26,200 nucleotides of DNA from Gemmatimonadota bacterium (GCA_003220955.1 QHTW01000121.1:1-26200); one strand, 5' to 3'. Shown: positions 1 to 8,378, counted from the first letter of the stretch. A program made the numbers and translations. The notes: a model not told the origin generated them from the sequence alone.

Positions 1-2
1 TC

Positions 3-404
3 AGCCGCTACGTCGAGGGCTTCGAGGCGGATCGCCCGGATACGTACGGTGTGAGCCCGGTCGTCAACGCAGACGGCCTCGAGTCCCTGCGCCGGCAGGT
101 CGATGCGGTGCGGGTCGAGCCCCGGATCACGGGATACATCACGGCGATCGTGCGCGCGACGCGCGAAGCGGCGTCGCTGACGCTGGGCGCCAGCCCCCGG
201 GCCGGCGTCGCGCTCTTCAAGGCGGCACGTGCCGCGGCGTTGCTGGACGGCCGCGACTACGTCATCCCGGACGACGTGAAGCGGCTGGCGCCCGCGATCC
301 TGCGACATCGCGTCAATGTCGCGCCCGAGCTGGAGCTCGAGGGCGTCACGGCGGATCAGGCGCTGAAAGCGATTCTGGACCGGATCGAGGCTCCGACCGC
401 GTGA
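3..404 (+). CDS. MoxR-family AAA+ ATPase, C-terminal part
   Basis: The reading frame is open from the window edge, so the N-terminus with Walker A and B lies outside. What remains (about 133 residues) is the helical lid of a MoxR ATPase. The stretch SPRAGVALFKAARAAAL followed by YVIPDDVKRLAPAILRHRV is the typical C-terminal signature. MoxR proteins are chaperone-like AAA+ ATPases that usually act with a neighbouring DUF58 and/or von Willebrand A-domain protein in maturation of envelope or metal-dependent proteins. The DUF58 gene 150 bp downstream fits that pairing. The stop codon overlaps the next start as GTGA, indicating translational coupling. The family assignment is secure; the exact substrate is unknown. 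Confidence 0.88.
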   Translation, partial: SRYVEGFEADRPDTYGVSPVVNADGLESLRRQVDAVRVEPRITGYITAIVRATREAASLTLGASPRAGVALFKAARAAALLDGRDYVIPDDVKRLAPAILRHRVNVAPELELEGVTADQALKAILDRIEAPTA

Positions 405-556
405 ATCTGCAGCCGCTGCTGCTCCCCAGCGCGGCCATCGCGGGGTTCGTCGCGTTGTGGTACGCGCTCGGAAGTGTGGCGGGGATTCTGTGGACGCCGC
501 GCGCCCTGCTGATTGGCGGACTCCTGTCGCTCGCGGCCGGGGGGGCCTCGATGTGA
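401..556 (+). CDS. 51-aa hydrophobic ORF (possible frameshifted N-terminus of the DUF58 gene)
   Basis: GTG start overlapping the MoxR stop (GTGA). The 51 codons encode a hydrophobic peptide with two likely membrane segments, the second being TPRALLIGGLLSLAAGG. It ends in the other frame just after a run of seven G residues (about 540-545). Adding one G would fuse it in frame to the downstream protein, giving a join reading SLAAGG-GLDVMLLADVML. DUF58 proteins commonly begin with an arginine-preceded helix of this kind followed by a second helix, so this may be the true N-terminus of the next gene, separated by a 1-nt indel. Alternatively it is a genuine small membrane protein whose stop overlaps the next start (TGATG). 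The sequence alone does not decide. Confidence 0.5.
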   Translation: MNLQPLLLPSAAIAGFVALWYALGSVAGILWTPRALLIGGLLSLAAGGASM

Positions 557-1773
557 TGCTGCTCGCCGACGTCATGTTACTCCTCCTCGTGTGGCTCGAC
601 GCGACGCTTGCCCAGACCGTGCTCGTCACGCGCGAGCCGCTATCCGCGTTGTCCGTGGGCCATCCGGGCGAAGTCACCTACCGCTGGACCAACCCGGCTT
701 CGCGCCGGGCTCGTCTGCAGGTTCGGGAGGTGCGCCCCGATATCCTGGGTGGCGCGCAACCGCCGCGCGCCGTCCGCATTCCGCCACGGTCGGTGACCCC
801 GGAGCGCGTGCCGGTGATTCCACGGCGACGTGGCCGGGAGACCGGCGGGGCGGGTGGCTTCGTGCTCGACAGCATCGGGCCGCTCGGACTCGGACGGCAT
901 CGGGTGCGCGTACCCTTGCCGTGGGATGTGGTGGTCTATCCGCCGCTCGTATCGGTGCGGCTGCGCGCGTCCGTGGCCGAGGCGCTGCGGCGGCGCGATG
1001 CCGGGATCAAGCCGATCCGGCGCCTCGGCGAGGGACGGCTGTTCGAGTCCTTGCGCGAGTGGGTCCCCGGCGACGATCTGCGGCACATCGATTGGAAGGC
1101 GACGGCGCGGCGCGCCAAAGTCATCACGCGCCAGTACGAAGCGGAGCGGCGCCAACAGGTGTTGCTCGTGCTGGACACGGGGCGGCTCATGACGGCCGAA
1201 GTCGCCGGGGTAGCGCGGTTGGACTTCGCGGTCCAGGCCGCGCTCGAGCTGGCGTATGCCGCGGCGCAGCATGATGACAACGTCGGCATCATGACTTTCG
1301 CGGACGGCGTCCAGCATTTCGTTGCGCCCGAGCGGGGCCGCGGCGGCGTGCGACGCGTGCTGGACGTGCTCGCGGAAGTGCAACCGAAGCTCGTCGAGCC
1401 CGATTATCCGGGAGCCTTTCGCTATCTCGCCGCGCGCAACCGGAAGCGCGCGCTGACCGTGCTCTTCACGGATGTCATCGACCGGTTTGCATCCGATGCG
1501 CTCGTCGCGAATGTGGCGACGCTCCGACCCCGGCACCTACCGCTCGCCGTGACGCTGCGCAATCCCGAGCTCGATGCCGCCGCCGCCGTCCGGCCGACGA
1601 CGTCACGCGATGCGTTTCGAAAAGCGGCGGCCGAGGAGCTGCTGCACGCGCGCGACGAGGCGCTGGGGCACATGCGGCGCGCGGGAGTGATCGTGATTGA
1701 CGTCACACCGGAACGCGCGGCGCAGGCCGTGGTGACGAAGTACCTCGATTTGAAGCGGCGAGGCACGCTCTAA
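556..1773 (+). CDS. DUF58 domain-containing protein
   Basis: Start taken at ATG 556, which overlaps the preceding stop as TGATG; a GTG at 553 is also possible. The 405-residue product opens with a membrane helix (MLLADVMLLLLVWLDATLA), followed by a beta-rich region. The DUF58 hallmark is REWVPGDDLRHIDWKATAR at about residues 170-190. Then comes a von Willebrand A-like fold with the strand VLLVLDTGR. DUF58 proteins are partners of MoxR ATPases, and gene order here supports that. The N-terminus may extend into the ORF at 401 if the G run is miscalled. Role beyond envelope-associated MoxR partner is unknown. Confidence 0.88.
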   Translation: MLLADVMLLLLVWLDATLAQTVLVTREPLSALSVGHPGEVTYRWTNPASRRARLQVREVRPDILGGAQPPRAVRIPPRSVTPERVPVIPRRRGRETGGAGGFVLDSIGPLGLGRHRVRVPLPWDVVVYPPLVSVRLRASVAEALRRRDAGIKPIRRLGEGRLFESLREWVPGDDLRHIDWKATARRAKVITRQYEAERRQQVLLVLDTGRLMTAEVAGVARLDFAVQAALELAYAAAQHDDNVGIMTFADGVQHFVAPERGRGGVRRVLDVLAEVQPKLVEPDYPGAFRYLAARNRKRALTVLFTDVIDRFASDALVANVATLRPRHLPLAVTLRNPELDAAAAVRPTTSRDAFRKAAAEELLHARDEALGHMRRAGVIVIDVTPERAAQAVVTKYLDLKRRGTL

Positions 1774-1840
1774 GTTACTGTCTGGCCCGGCCATTCCTCA
1801 TTTAGTATGTTCGGACCTCACGTTCACGGATTGGACTGGA

Positions 1841-3519
1841 ATGCGCGGTGCGAGCCGAGCTACCCCGATCGTGACCCTCGCAGTGGCCCTTGCTTGCGTC
1901 ACGTGCACGTTCCCCACCGACAAGAGCGACCAGGTCTTCGTCACTCTCCAGGCCCCTGCGCACATCGTGCTGCGCGGCAAGGAGATGTCCGTCCAAGCGC
2001 GTGCGTGGCAGGTCGTCGGGGTCGACACGATGCCCATCACCAACGTGGATTTCGCGTTCAGCAGCGGAAGCAATACGATCGCGCGCGTCGAAAACACCGG
2101 GAAAGGCTATGCGACCGTCACGGGGGTGAACAGCGGCAATGTCGACATTATCGCGCGGGCGGTTAGTTTCGAAAAAGCGCGACCGGCGAATCTGTCGCTG
2201 CGCGTATCGAGCCCGCTCGAAATCGACAGCGTGCGTCCGAAGGTCGTGAGGTTTGGTCAAGTTGCAACGGTGTACGGCGTCGGTGTTGATTCGCTGTTCT
2301 TGGCGAGCCTCGGCGGTACCAACCTCATTGAGTATCCGTTTTCGCGTGCCCGAGACCCGGTCACCGGTCTCGGGCACATCTCATACTGGGTCCCGCCACC
2401 AGCGCGCAGCGATTCACTGTTTTACCTGGGAGCGGGAGTGTTTGGGAAGGACACGGCGCTCACCCAGGTCGGGAAGCGAGACATTTACGATCCTAATGAC
2501 ACGGTCGCGACACGCATCGACCTCGATTTGGGCGGGCCCTGGCCCGGCACAGTTCTCGCTCCCCTCCTGTTCTTTAATCCGGCGCTCGCGTTCCAGGCGG
2601 TGGATCGCGTGAACGGCGTCGGCGAGGACTGGTACCGTTTCCAGACCGCCGATACTGCGCAGTCGCTGACCTTTTTCCTCTCGTACCCTTCTCTGAGCGA
2701 CACGGTCGCCGCGCGGACGTTCCTGCTCGATTCCTTGTACTACGCTACCGGTACGGCGGGCACGCCCAGCAATAAGTTCTTCGGCCGTGACTCGGCGGAC
2801 TTTATCGGCACTGATTTCTATCGCTGCAAGGGACTCGCGTTCAAACCTGATCAATCAGCTCGCGATTCATTCTCGGTTGCCCTGAAAACCTTGCCCAGTC
2901 ACGCGATACACGTCATCAGCTTTTACACCAGCCCCCAGCGATACTCGCTTGCCGTCGTCAAAGGGTACGTCACGGGCGATCCCCGGATCGGGGCCGACGC
3001 CTTCGAGCCAAATCGGTTCTGCCATGACACTGACAGCATCCCAGGCCGGCCCAGTCCCCGGTCACGAGTCCACGTCACGACGACCGGGTTCAGCGATACG
3101 ATGAACATCGATAACGCATTCGAACTCGACTGGTACCGGCTCGAGGTGCCCGCGCACAACCTGGGTGATTCGGTGGTTATCCGGCTGCAGGGGCGCTCGA
3201 CATCTACGTTCTCTCGGTGCCCGGCTCAACCGGCAACCTGACGGTTGTAGACTCATCGGTGAACGCGGGATCTACCGAAAATCTTACGATGAATCTAGCG
3301 GCAGGCTCTTACTATCTCGCCGTCGTCGACTTTGGGGGCGTGCCGGAGCGCTACTCACTGTGCATTCGTGAAGTCCCTGTGCTCACCGTGGGTTCGTGTA
3401 ATCTCATCCTCCCTGGTCCTCCGGTTCGGGCATCCAGCAAGCGGCTGCCACTAGCGGCGCCGTCCGTTGGCGCGACCGTGGGCACGGGCCGCTCGTTCTT
3501 CCGTCGCTGGCGGCCATGA
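1841..3519 (+). CDS. Secreted PPC-domain protein, interrupted by a -1 frameshift near 3191
   Basis: The N-terminus MRGASRATPIVTLAVALAC is an export signal, possibly a lipoprotein signal with Cys19. Then come a BIG2/Ig-like region (residues about 30-130), an IPT-like strand region, and two pre-peptidase C-terminal (PPC)-like domains: one opens DPNDTVATRIDL, the second EPNRFCHDTD with FELDWYRLEV. The first frame stops at 3241, but the domain continues in another frame (DIYVLSVPG, SYYLAVVDFGGVPERYSL) to 3519. One extra G in the four-G run at 3190-3193 would restore one 559-residue protein reading RLQGALDIYV. It is either a recent pseudogene or a sequencing error. The restored stop overlaps the kinase start as ATGA, supporting a single operon. 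It is probably an envelope-exposed binding or structural protein; ligand unknown. Confidence 0.7.
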
Positions 3520-5105
3520 GCGGGGGAGGCGCCGCGGGCTCCATGATGGAATGTCTCAAGTGCCACACTCCACTCCCGGACGGTAGCAAGTTCTGCTACG
3601 CCTGCGGGGCGGACGTCACTGGTGGCGGCACGATGGGTGCGAGCGCCAGCGCAACCGAAGGCTTGATGCAGCGGCTGCAGCGGCTCGTGGAGGGGAAGTA
3701 CAAGATCGAGCGCTTGCTCGGCAAAGGGGGGATGGGCGCCGTCTTTCTCGCGCACGACCTGACGCTCGAGCGCGAAGTCGCGATCAAAGTCCTGCCGCCC
3801 GACATTTCGATGGACGAGCATATCGTCAAACGCTTCCAGCAGGAAGCCAAGATGTCGGCGAAGCTCGACCATACCAACATCATCCCGATCTACCGCGTCG
3901 AGAGCGAAGGCGGCCTCAACTATTTCGTCATGAAGTACATCGCCGGCACGTCGCTCGAGGACGTGCTCGACCAGCGACAGCCGCTGACCATCGACTACAT
4001 CCAACGCGTGTTGTGGGAAGCCGCCTGCGCGCTGGGCCACGCGCACCAGCGCGGTGTCGTTCATCGCGACGTGAAGCCGGCCAACATCATGTTCGACCAC
4101 GACGGGCGCGTGATGCTGACCGACTTCGGCATCTCGAAGGCGCTGCAGGCGGCGAGCGGCTTCACCGGCACCGGGATGATCATCGGCACGCCGCACTATA
4201 TGGCGCCGGAGCAGGCCAAGGGCGGAACGGTGGACGGACGCGCCGACGAGTACTCGCTCGCGGTGGTCGGCTACCGCATGATCACCGGCGAGCTGCCGTA
4301 CACCGGCGACTCGGTTCACACCATCCTCTATAAACACATCTTCGAAGAAGTGCCGAATGTCGGCGCCAAGCGCAGCGACACGCCGCCCTTCCTGACCGCG
4401 GCGATCTCACGCGCGCTGTCCAAGGAGCCTGATCAGCGCTTCCCGACGATGGAGGAGTTCGCGACCGCGGTATGGCCCGAGCAGCCGGTCGCGGTGCCCA
4501 AAGCGGGGGCATCGAAGAGTCACCGGAGACCGCCACCTCCGCGGACTCGCACGGCGACGGCCGACGCGCCGACGGAAGTGACCAGCGCGCCGACCACGCC
4601 AATCCCTCGTGCCGGCATGAAGCCCGCGGCGGGAAAGAAGAAACGCTCGAGCGTGGGCATGGTGGTGGGCGCGCTCGTCGTCGTCGTCGCCGGTGTGGGT
4701 GGCTATCTTGCGCTGGGCAGAAAGAGTGAGACGCCTCCCGCGTCGTCGCCTCAGGCCGGGCCGGCTCCGGCTCCGGCGCCGCCGCCGGCCGCCGTCGAGA
4801 CCGTGCGGGTCGCCGCGAATCCTCCCCCGCCGCCGAGACGGGGGAACGACAACCGGCGTCAGGGAGCCCCGCCGCCCGCGCCTCCCGCCGCGGCCGAAGG
4901 CACGATCACCGTTGCCGCTGACCCGTACGGTGAAGTCTTCATCGACGGCACGGATGTAGGTCAGACGCCGGTTGTCGACTTCTCCGTGTCCGTCGGGAGA
5001 CACACGATTCGGGTCGAACGAGCCGGTTACAAGACGGTGAACGAAACGGTGCAGGTGTCGGCCAACAATCCCGTACGCAAGCGGTACACGCTGCTTCCGG
5101 AGTGA
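3516..5105 (+). CDS. Ser/Thr protein kinase with zinc ribbon, TM helix and PEGA domain
   Basis: The 529 residues contain, in order: a zinc ribbon with Cys13, 16, 27 and 30; a Hanks-type kinase domain (about 62-320) with glycine loop GKGGMGAVF, VAIK lysine 91, Glu110, the catalytic loop HRDVKPAN at 183-190, DFG at 203-205 and APE at 230-232; a Pro/Ala-rich linker; a membrane helix at about 379-400; a second proline-rich linker; and a PEGA domain (462-528) with FIDGTDVGQTP. All catalytic residues are present, so it should be active. The kinase is cytoplasmic and the PEGA domain extracytoplasmic. ATG 3516 overlaps the upstream stop (ATGA); ATG 3543 or 3546, just before the zinc ribbon, are alternative starts with GGGGGAGG upstream. 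Substrates are unknown; neighbours suggest an envelope-linked circuit. Confidence 0.93.
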   Translation: MSGGGAAGSMMECLKCHTPLPDGSKFCYACGADVTGGGTMGASASATEGLMQRLQRLVEGKYKIERLLGKGGMGAVFLAHDLTLEREVAIKVLPPDISMDEHIVKRFQQEAKMSAKLDHTNIIPIYRVESEGGLNYFVMKYIAGTSLEDVLDQRQPLTIDYIQRVLWEAACALGHAHQRGVVHRDVKPANIMFDHDGRVMLTDFGISKALQAASGFTGTGMIIGTPHYMAPEQAKGGTVDGRADEYSLAVVGYRMITGELPYTGDSVHTILYKHIFEEVPNVGAKRSDTPPFLTAAISRALSKEPDQRFPTMEEFATAVWPEQPVAVPKAGASKSHRRPPPPRTRTATADAPTEVTSAPTTPIPRAGMKPAAGKKKRSSVGMVVGALVVVVAGVGGYLALGRKSETPPASSPQAGPAPAPAPPPAAVETVRVAANPPPPPRRGNDNRRQGAPPPAPPAAAEGTITVAADPYGEVFIDGTDVGQTPVVDFSVSVGRHTIRVERAGYKTVNETVQVSANNPVRKRYTLLPE

Positions 5106-5109
5106 CACC

Positions 5110-6144
5110 ATGAACGCTCGGGTCGTCTTGCTCGCGGTGGTGGCTTTGGGTGGTGTCGCTACGATCCGCGCGCAGACAATTCAGAATCCCACCCTGCGCC
5201 GCGCGCAGCAAGCGTTTGACAATCTCGATTACCGTCAGGCCCTCAGCGTTGGCCGGGCGGCATTGCGCGAGCGACTCACCGGGTTCGACCGCGCGCGAGC
5301 CTATGAGCTGCTTGGCTTCACCTACAGCGGCATGGACTCCATCCTGAAGGCCGTAGATGCTTTCAAACAGGTGGTGCTCCTGGAGCCCGAGCGCACGCTC
5401 GACCCGAACCGGACGTCGCCGAAGGCGCTGAGTGCCTTCCAGGTGGCGTTGACCCAGGTGCTCGTCGTACGACAGCTGGTGGTGGACAGCGTGACGTTCG
5501 TGGGTGGGCAGGGAGTTGTTCCTCTTCGCTATACCGTGACACAACCGGCACGCGTGGTCACTCGCGTCGTCGGCGGCTCGACGTCCCTGCGTGTCGACTC
5601 GACCATCGCGAATGGGCAAGTCAACCTGCGCTGGCCTGCTCGCCTGCCGAACGGCGATCCGATTCCTGCCGGCAACTACACGATCGTCGTCGACGCGACC
5701 GTGGGACAAAACAGTTTCTCGACGTCGCAGCCGATCCGGGTCTCGCACGGGAGCGTCGATACCGTGGCGCATCTCACCAGCTTGCCAGGGTATACCTACC
5801 TCGCCGAGACCGAGGTGCCCCCCAAGAGCTGGCGTCCGATGGGTCTCGCGCTCGTGTACACCGGCATTGCGCTCGCCGGCACCTCGGCGCTGTCGAATAG
5901 CGATCTCGGATCGGCCTCATTGCGGGAGGGCGGCGCGATCGGGGCCGGCATCGTACTCGCGGGGTTCATCATGACCCTGAAGAAACCGGCGCCGCAGCCC
6001 GCGCGCGGCAACATCTTGTATAACCAGCTGCTGCGCGAGCAGATCACGCGGCGCAACGCCGAAATCGCGCAGGAGAACACGCGCCGGCGCCAGCAAGTGG
6101 CGTTGACGGTCGCGCCGTTGGCCCGTGCGGGAGGTGGGCGATGA
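5110..6144 (+). CDS. TPR / Ig-like envelope protein with two C-terminal membrane helices
   Basis: The gene starts 4 nt after the kinase stop and ends overlapping the next start (ATGA), so it sits inside the kinase operon. The 344-residue product has a signal peptide (MNARVVLLAVVALGGVATIRAQ), a TPR-like helical repeat region (about 30-95: RRAQQAFDNLDYRQAL, ARAYELLGFTYSGM), and a beta-sandwich resembling FlgD-type Ig domains (LPNGDPIPAGNYTIVVDA). Two membrane helices follow (GLALVYTGIALAGTSAL and GAIGAGIVLAGFIMTL), then a charged helical tail. The topology puts the TPR and Ig parts in the periplasm. No family name is recognised. A role as adaptor between the kinase and the outer-membrane barrel downstream is inference from gene order. 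Confidence 0.75.
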   Translation: MNARVVLLAVVALGGVATIRAQTIQNPTLRRAQQAFDNLDYRQALSVGRAALRERLTGFDRARAYELLGFTYSGMDSILKAVDAFKQVVLLEPERTLDPNRTSPKALSAFQVALTQVLVVRQLVVDSVTFVGGQGVVPLRYTVTQPARVVTRVVGGSTSLRVDSTIANGQVNLRWPARLPNGDPIPAGNYTIVVDATVGQNSFSTSQPIRVSHGSVDTVAHLTSLPGYTYLAETEVPPKSWRPMGLALVYTGIALAGTSALSNSDLGSASLREGGAIGAGIVLAGFIMTLKKPAPQPARGNILYNQLLREQITRRNAEIAQENTRRRQQVALTVAPLARAGGGR

Positions 6145-6809
6145 GCGGGCGGTTCGGCGGTTTGGCGGTTTGTGCACTGGGCGTGTGTCTAACCGCCCAA
6201 CCGCTCAACCGCCTATTCGCCCAGCACGTCGCCATCGGGCCGCAGGTGGTCTTCGGCGACTACCGTGAGGTCTCTTCCGATCTGCATTATCGCGGCGGTG
6301 GTATCGGTGCGAAGGCAACGCTCGAGTGGAAGAAGTTCTCCGCCGACATCGCGCTCTCGAAAGTGAAGTACAAACCCACCAGCAGTGTCATCGGGACCGA
6401 GTTCGACGCCTCCGAAGTCGACGTGCGGTTGCATTACTACATCTCCGGTCCGGTTTCTGCCGAGCTCGGTTTCATCAACCGCAAGGCGGATCCCGAGTTT
6501 GAGGCGCAGTCTGTCGGTGCCGTTACGGCCGGTGCGCAGATGGCGTATCTACTGGGACCCGGCGTACGGATGGCGTTGGACGGCGGGCTGATGTTCGGCG
6601 CCAAGTATTCAGGTGGGGGGACGACGTCGGGTCTCGGCGCGCTCCAGCTGGGTCTGGACCTCACCATCGACGCCCTGCATGGTCGAATGCGCGTGACCGG
6701 TGATTACGGATTCCAGCGCTTTTCGCGAACGACAAATGATGGGAGCGGGCCGTTGCCGGCGCCGATTCAGCAGTCGCTCGGCAGAGTGGGATTCGCGATC
6801 GCCTTCTAG
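6141..6809 (+). CDS. Small outer-membrane beta-barrel protein
   Basis: The 222-residue protein starts inside the stop of the upstream gene (ATGA). A signal peptide ends at about LFAQ; the rest is alternating amphipathic strands (VAIGPQVVFGDY, GGGIGAKATLEWKKFSADIAL, VGFAIAF) ending with a C-terminal aromatic residue, as expected for an OmpA/OmpW-like barrel of eight or so strands. The signal peptide itself is encoded by an octamer-period inverted repeat (6148-6214), which is unusual. The stop codon (6807-6809) abuts the 3' end of a convergent tRNA-Arg gene with no space between. The barrel prediction is from pattern only. Confidence 0.75.
   Translation: MSGRFGGLAVCALGVCLTAQPLNRLFAQHVAIGPQVVFGDYREVSSDLHYRGGGIGAKATLEWKKFSADIALSKVKYKPTSSVIGTEFDASEVDVRLHYYISGPVSAELGFINRKADPEFEAQSVGAVTAGAQMAYLLGPGVRMALDGGLMFGAKYSGGGTTSGLGALQLGLDLTIDALHGRMRVTGDYGFQRFSRTTNDGSGPLPAPIQQSLGRVGFAIAF
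6148..6214. repeat. Octamer-period inverted repeat inside a signal-peptide coding region
   Basis: Three near-identical octamers (ggcggttc, ggcggttt, ggcggttt at 6148-6171) face three reverse-complement octamers (aaccgccc, aaccgctc, aaccgcct at 6191-6214) across a 19-nt loop. The structure can form a long hairpin and encodes most of the export signal of the barrel protein that starts at 6141. It has the same architecture as repeats in the neighbouring tRNA spacers. Confidence 0.8.
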
Positions 6810-6883
6810 TGCGCCAGCCGCGATTCGAACGCGGGACCTTCGGCTCCGGAGGCCGACGCTCTATCCAGCTGAGCTACTGGCGC
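6810..6883 (-). tRNA. tRNA-Arg(CCG)
   Basis: Reading the minus strand gives a complete cloverleaf. Acceptor GCGCCAG pairs with CTGGCGC; the D arm is GCTC/GAGC; the anticodon stem TCGGC/GCCGA encloses loop CTCCGGA with anticodon CCG; the T arm is CCGCG-TTCGAAT-CGCGG; the discriminator is A. CCA is not encoded. It is the last tRNA of the minus-strand array and directly abuts the convergent barrel gene. Confidence 0.96.
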
Positions 6884-6890
6884 GAACTGC

Positions 6891-6930
6891 TAGACGTCTA
6901 GATGTCTAGACGTCGAGACGTCTAGTAGTC
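6891..6930. repeat. Octamer-period spacer repeat (copy 1)
   Basis: Five imperfect octamers in a row: tagacgtc, tagatgtc, tagacgtc, gagacgtc, tagtagtc. The motif is self-complementary (ctagacgtctag is a perfect palindrome), so the tract can fold. A near-identical copy (36/39 matches) lies at 10658-10696. The two copies sit downstream of the tRNA-Pro 3' remnant and upstream of the intact tRNA-Pro, in reading order of the tRNA array. Confidence 0.85.
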
Positions 6931-6959
6931 GGGGCGAGTGGATTTGAACCACCGACCTC
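6926..6959. repeat. Left 34-bp direct repeat: tRNA-Pro 3' fragment (attL-like)
   Basis: These 34 bases are identical to 10574-10607, which contain the 3' end of the intact tRNA-Pro (acceptor strand and T arm, on the minus strand). Here the sequence stops matching just after the T arm: the anticodon arm, D arm and 5' acceptor strand are absent. A duplicated tRNA 3' end far from its parent gene is the usual footprint of a tyrosine-recombinase integration event. No integrase gene remains. It is not a functional tRNA. Confidence 0.8.
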
Positions 6960-7060
6960 GACGCCCAAGGATTGTAACGACTAGCAGCCAATAGGGAAAC
7001 CGGGCGTCCCGGCCGTCGATTTTCGGGGAGTTGCGGGCCGAATGTACCCCCGTCCGCAAG

Positions 7061-7084
7061 CGAAGTGGCAGCCGAAGTGGCAAC
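7061..7084. repeat. Tandem 12-mers, possible recombinase arm-type sites (left)
   Basis: Two adjacent 12-mers, cgaagtggcagc and cgaagtggcaac, lie about 100 bp inside the left 34-bp repeat. A similar pair (agtggcagcggc, agtggcagcgga) lies at 10438-10461, about 115 bp inside the right repeat, in the same orientation. The placement at both ends resembles arm-type integrase binding sites, or decayed integrase ends. This is inference. Confidence 0.4.
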
Positions 7085-7170
7085 ACGAACAACCCGCCCG
7101 ACGGGGGTGCGGAGCCCGCAACCGACTGCGCCCCCTACGGAACTCGCGGCGCCCACCCGCGTATACTCGG

Positions 7171-8088
7171 ATGGCGCCACACCAGAGTGTCCCTGTGCGA
7201 GTTCCACTGCTCTTGACGACCGCGGCGTTCCTGAGCCTCCAGGCCTGCCGGAACTCGACCGCCCCCACCTCGGTCCTTCCGCCGTCCTTCGACGTCCGGT
7301 GCACGTCGACCAACCTCATGCTCGATACCACGCTCAACGGAATGCTGAACTCGGCGAGCGCCTGCTATACGCGCGACCTCCTTAACGGCGAGTCCACCTT
7401 CACCCGGTTCTACGGCCTGAACCTGGATGCTGGCCGTGGCTATGTCGTGAGCATGCAGGGCGCAGCCGGCATGAAGAGTTTGCTTGAGCTGACGACGTCC
7501 GCCACGTCCGCCGAGACGCTGCTCGCCGCGAGCCGAGGCGGGAGTGAACGCGCTCAGCTCCTGTTCGCGAGCCCCGCGACCGTCCCCGCGACCATTCGGG
7601 TCACGACGGCCGACGGATCGCGGGCCGATACGGGGTCGTTCACGGTCGTCATTCGGTCGTGCAAGGTCCCGGTCGCTGCCGTCACCGACTCGATCACCCA
7701 CAGCGACGTGACCACCGCCGCCGATTGCCAACTGAACCTGGCGGCGCTCGCCATCGGCGACAACAACCCATCGAACGTTCACCTCTTCCTGGTGCACTCG
7801 ACCAGCGACACCTTGCTGCGTCTGGTCTCATTCACAGCGTCGTCACGGGTGCGGGTGTTTTTCGGCGGACCGCACGAAGACACGTTCGGCGTGACGGGGC
7901 GTACTATGATGGGCTACCTCGACACAGCGACGGTCGCCACGTCCTTCTACTTCGCGCCCGGCAAGGCGGGTGATTATACTCTGGCCATCGGCGGCGATCA
8001 GGGCTTCCCGGTTTCAGTGAGCTATACCCTCACCATCGGTCGCGAACGGGCGTTCCCGGCTACTCCGGCGCCGGTCGGTCAGCACTGA
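7171..8088 (+). CDS. Putative secreted lipoprotein with PPC-like domains (hypothetical)
   Basis: The start is set at ATG 7171 because it is followed by a well-formed lipoprotein signal (PLLLTTAAFLSLQAC, Cys25). The frame is open further upstream, but that part covers the integration scar and is not credible. The 305-residue product has two repeated beta-rich halves, each with paired cysteines (CYTRDLLNGESTFTRFYGLNLDAG; CQLNLAALAIGDN) and ending YTLTIG. This resembles pre-peptidase C-terminal domains. A TATACT box sits just 3 nt before the ATG, which would place transcription start at or after the codon, so either the real start is downstream or the box is fortuitous. It lies inside the presumed tRNA-Pro island. 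Function unknown. Confidence 0.65.
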   Translation: MAPHQSVPVRVPLLLTTAAFLSLQACRNSTAPTSVLPPSFDVRCTSTNLMLDTTLNGMLNSASACYTRDLLNGESTFTRFYGLNLDAGRGYVVSMQGAAGMKSLLELTTSATSAETLLAASRGGSERAQLLFASPATVPATIRVTTADGSRADTGSFTVVIRSCKVPVAAVTDSITHSDVTTAADCQLNLAALAIGDNNPSNVHLFLVHSTSDTLLRLVSFTASSRVRVFFGGPHEDTFGVTGRTMMGYLDTATVATSFYFAPGKAGDYTLAIGGDQGFPVSVSYTLTIGRERAFPATPAPVGQH

Positions 8089-8378
8089 TGACGCGAGGGC
8101 GAGGACATGTTCGCGACAAGGAGTACGCGGCGGCACTCGATGTGAGCACAATCGTGCCGCGATTCGACGGCATTCGTATGGGGCTGCCTAGACTGCACCG
8201 CGCGAATGTCGGCGGAGGCCCATTGCCTGCGACGCCGGGGTTGCTCGAACTCCACCGCCTCGGGCAGCGTCGCCTCGTCCGGCTGCTGGACCTGCTTTCG
8301 TCGATTTCGCGTCGGCTCATTCGAGAGAGTCCTGAGAGCCAACAGGGGGCACGCGCTTAACGATCCGCCACCCACGCC
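8089..8378. other. Interval without a convincing gene
   Basis: This is 290 bp between the plus-strand lipoprotein and the convergent serine-hydrolase gene. Short ORFs exist on both strands (for example plus-strand 8088-8360), but they are Arg/Pro-rich with no ribosome site, signal peptide or domain pattern. No clear terminator hairpin was seen. Confidence 0.5.

Noticed and set aside
457..555. Upstream extension of the DUF58 ORF to 457
   Set aside because: The extension (MVRARKCGGDSVDAARPADWR) overlaps the hydrophobic ORF at 401 in another frame and is not membrane-like; the start at 556 or the G-run frameshift explains the region better.
6926..7005. Possible second complete tRNA-Pro
   Set aside because: Only the T arm and 3' acceptor strand match; anticodon arm, D arm and 5' strand are absent.
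7042..7170. Upstream extension of the lipoprotein ORF
   Set aside because: It covers the integration scar and 12-mer repeats and would bury the lipoprotein signal 43 residues inside the protein.
8088..8360. Plus-strand ORF of 90 aa overlapping the lipoprotein stop
   Set aside because: No ribosome site, no signal or domain, Arg/Leu-rich composition, and competing ORFs on the other strand; treated as non-coding.
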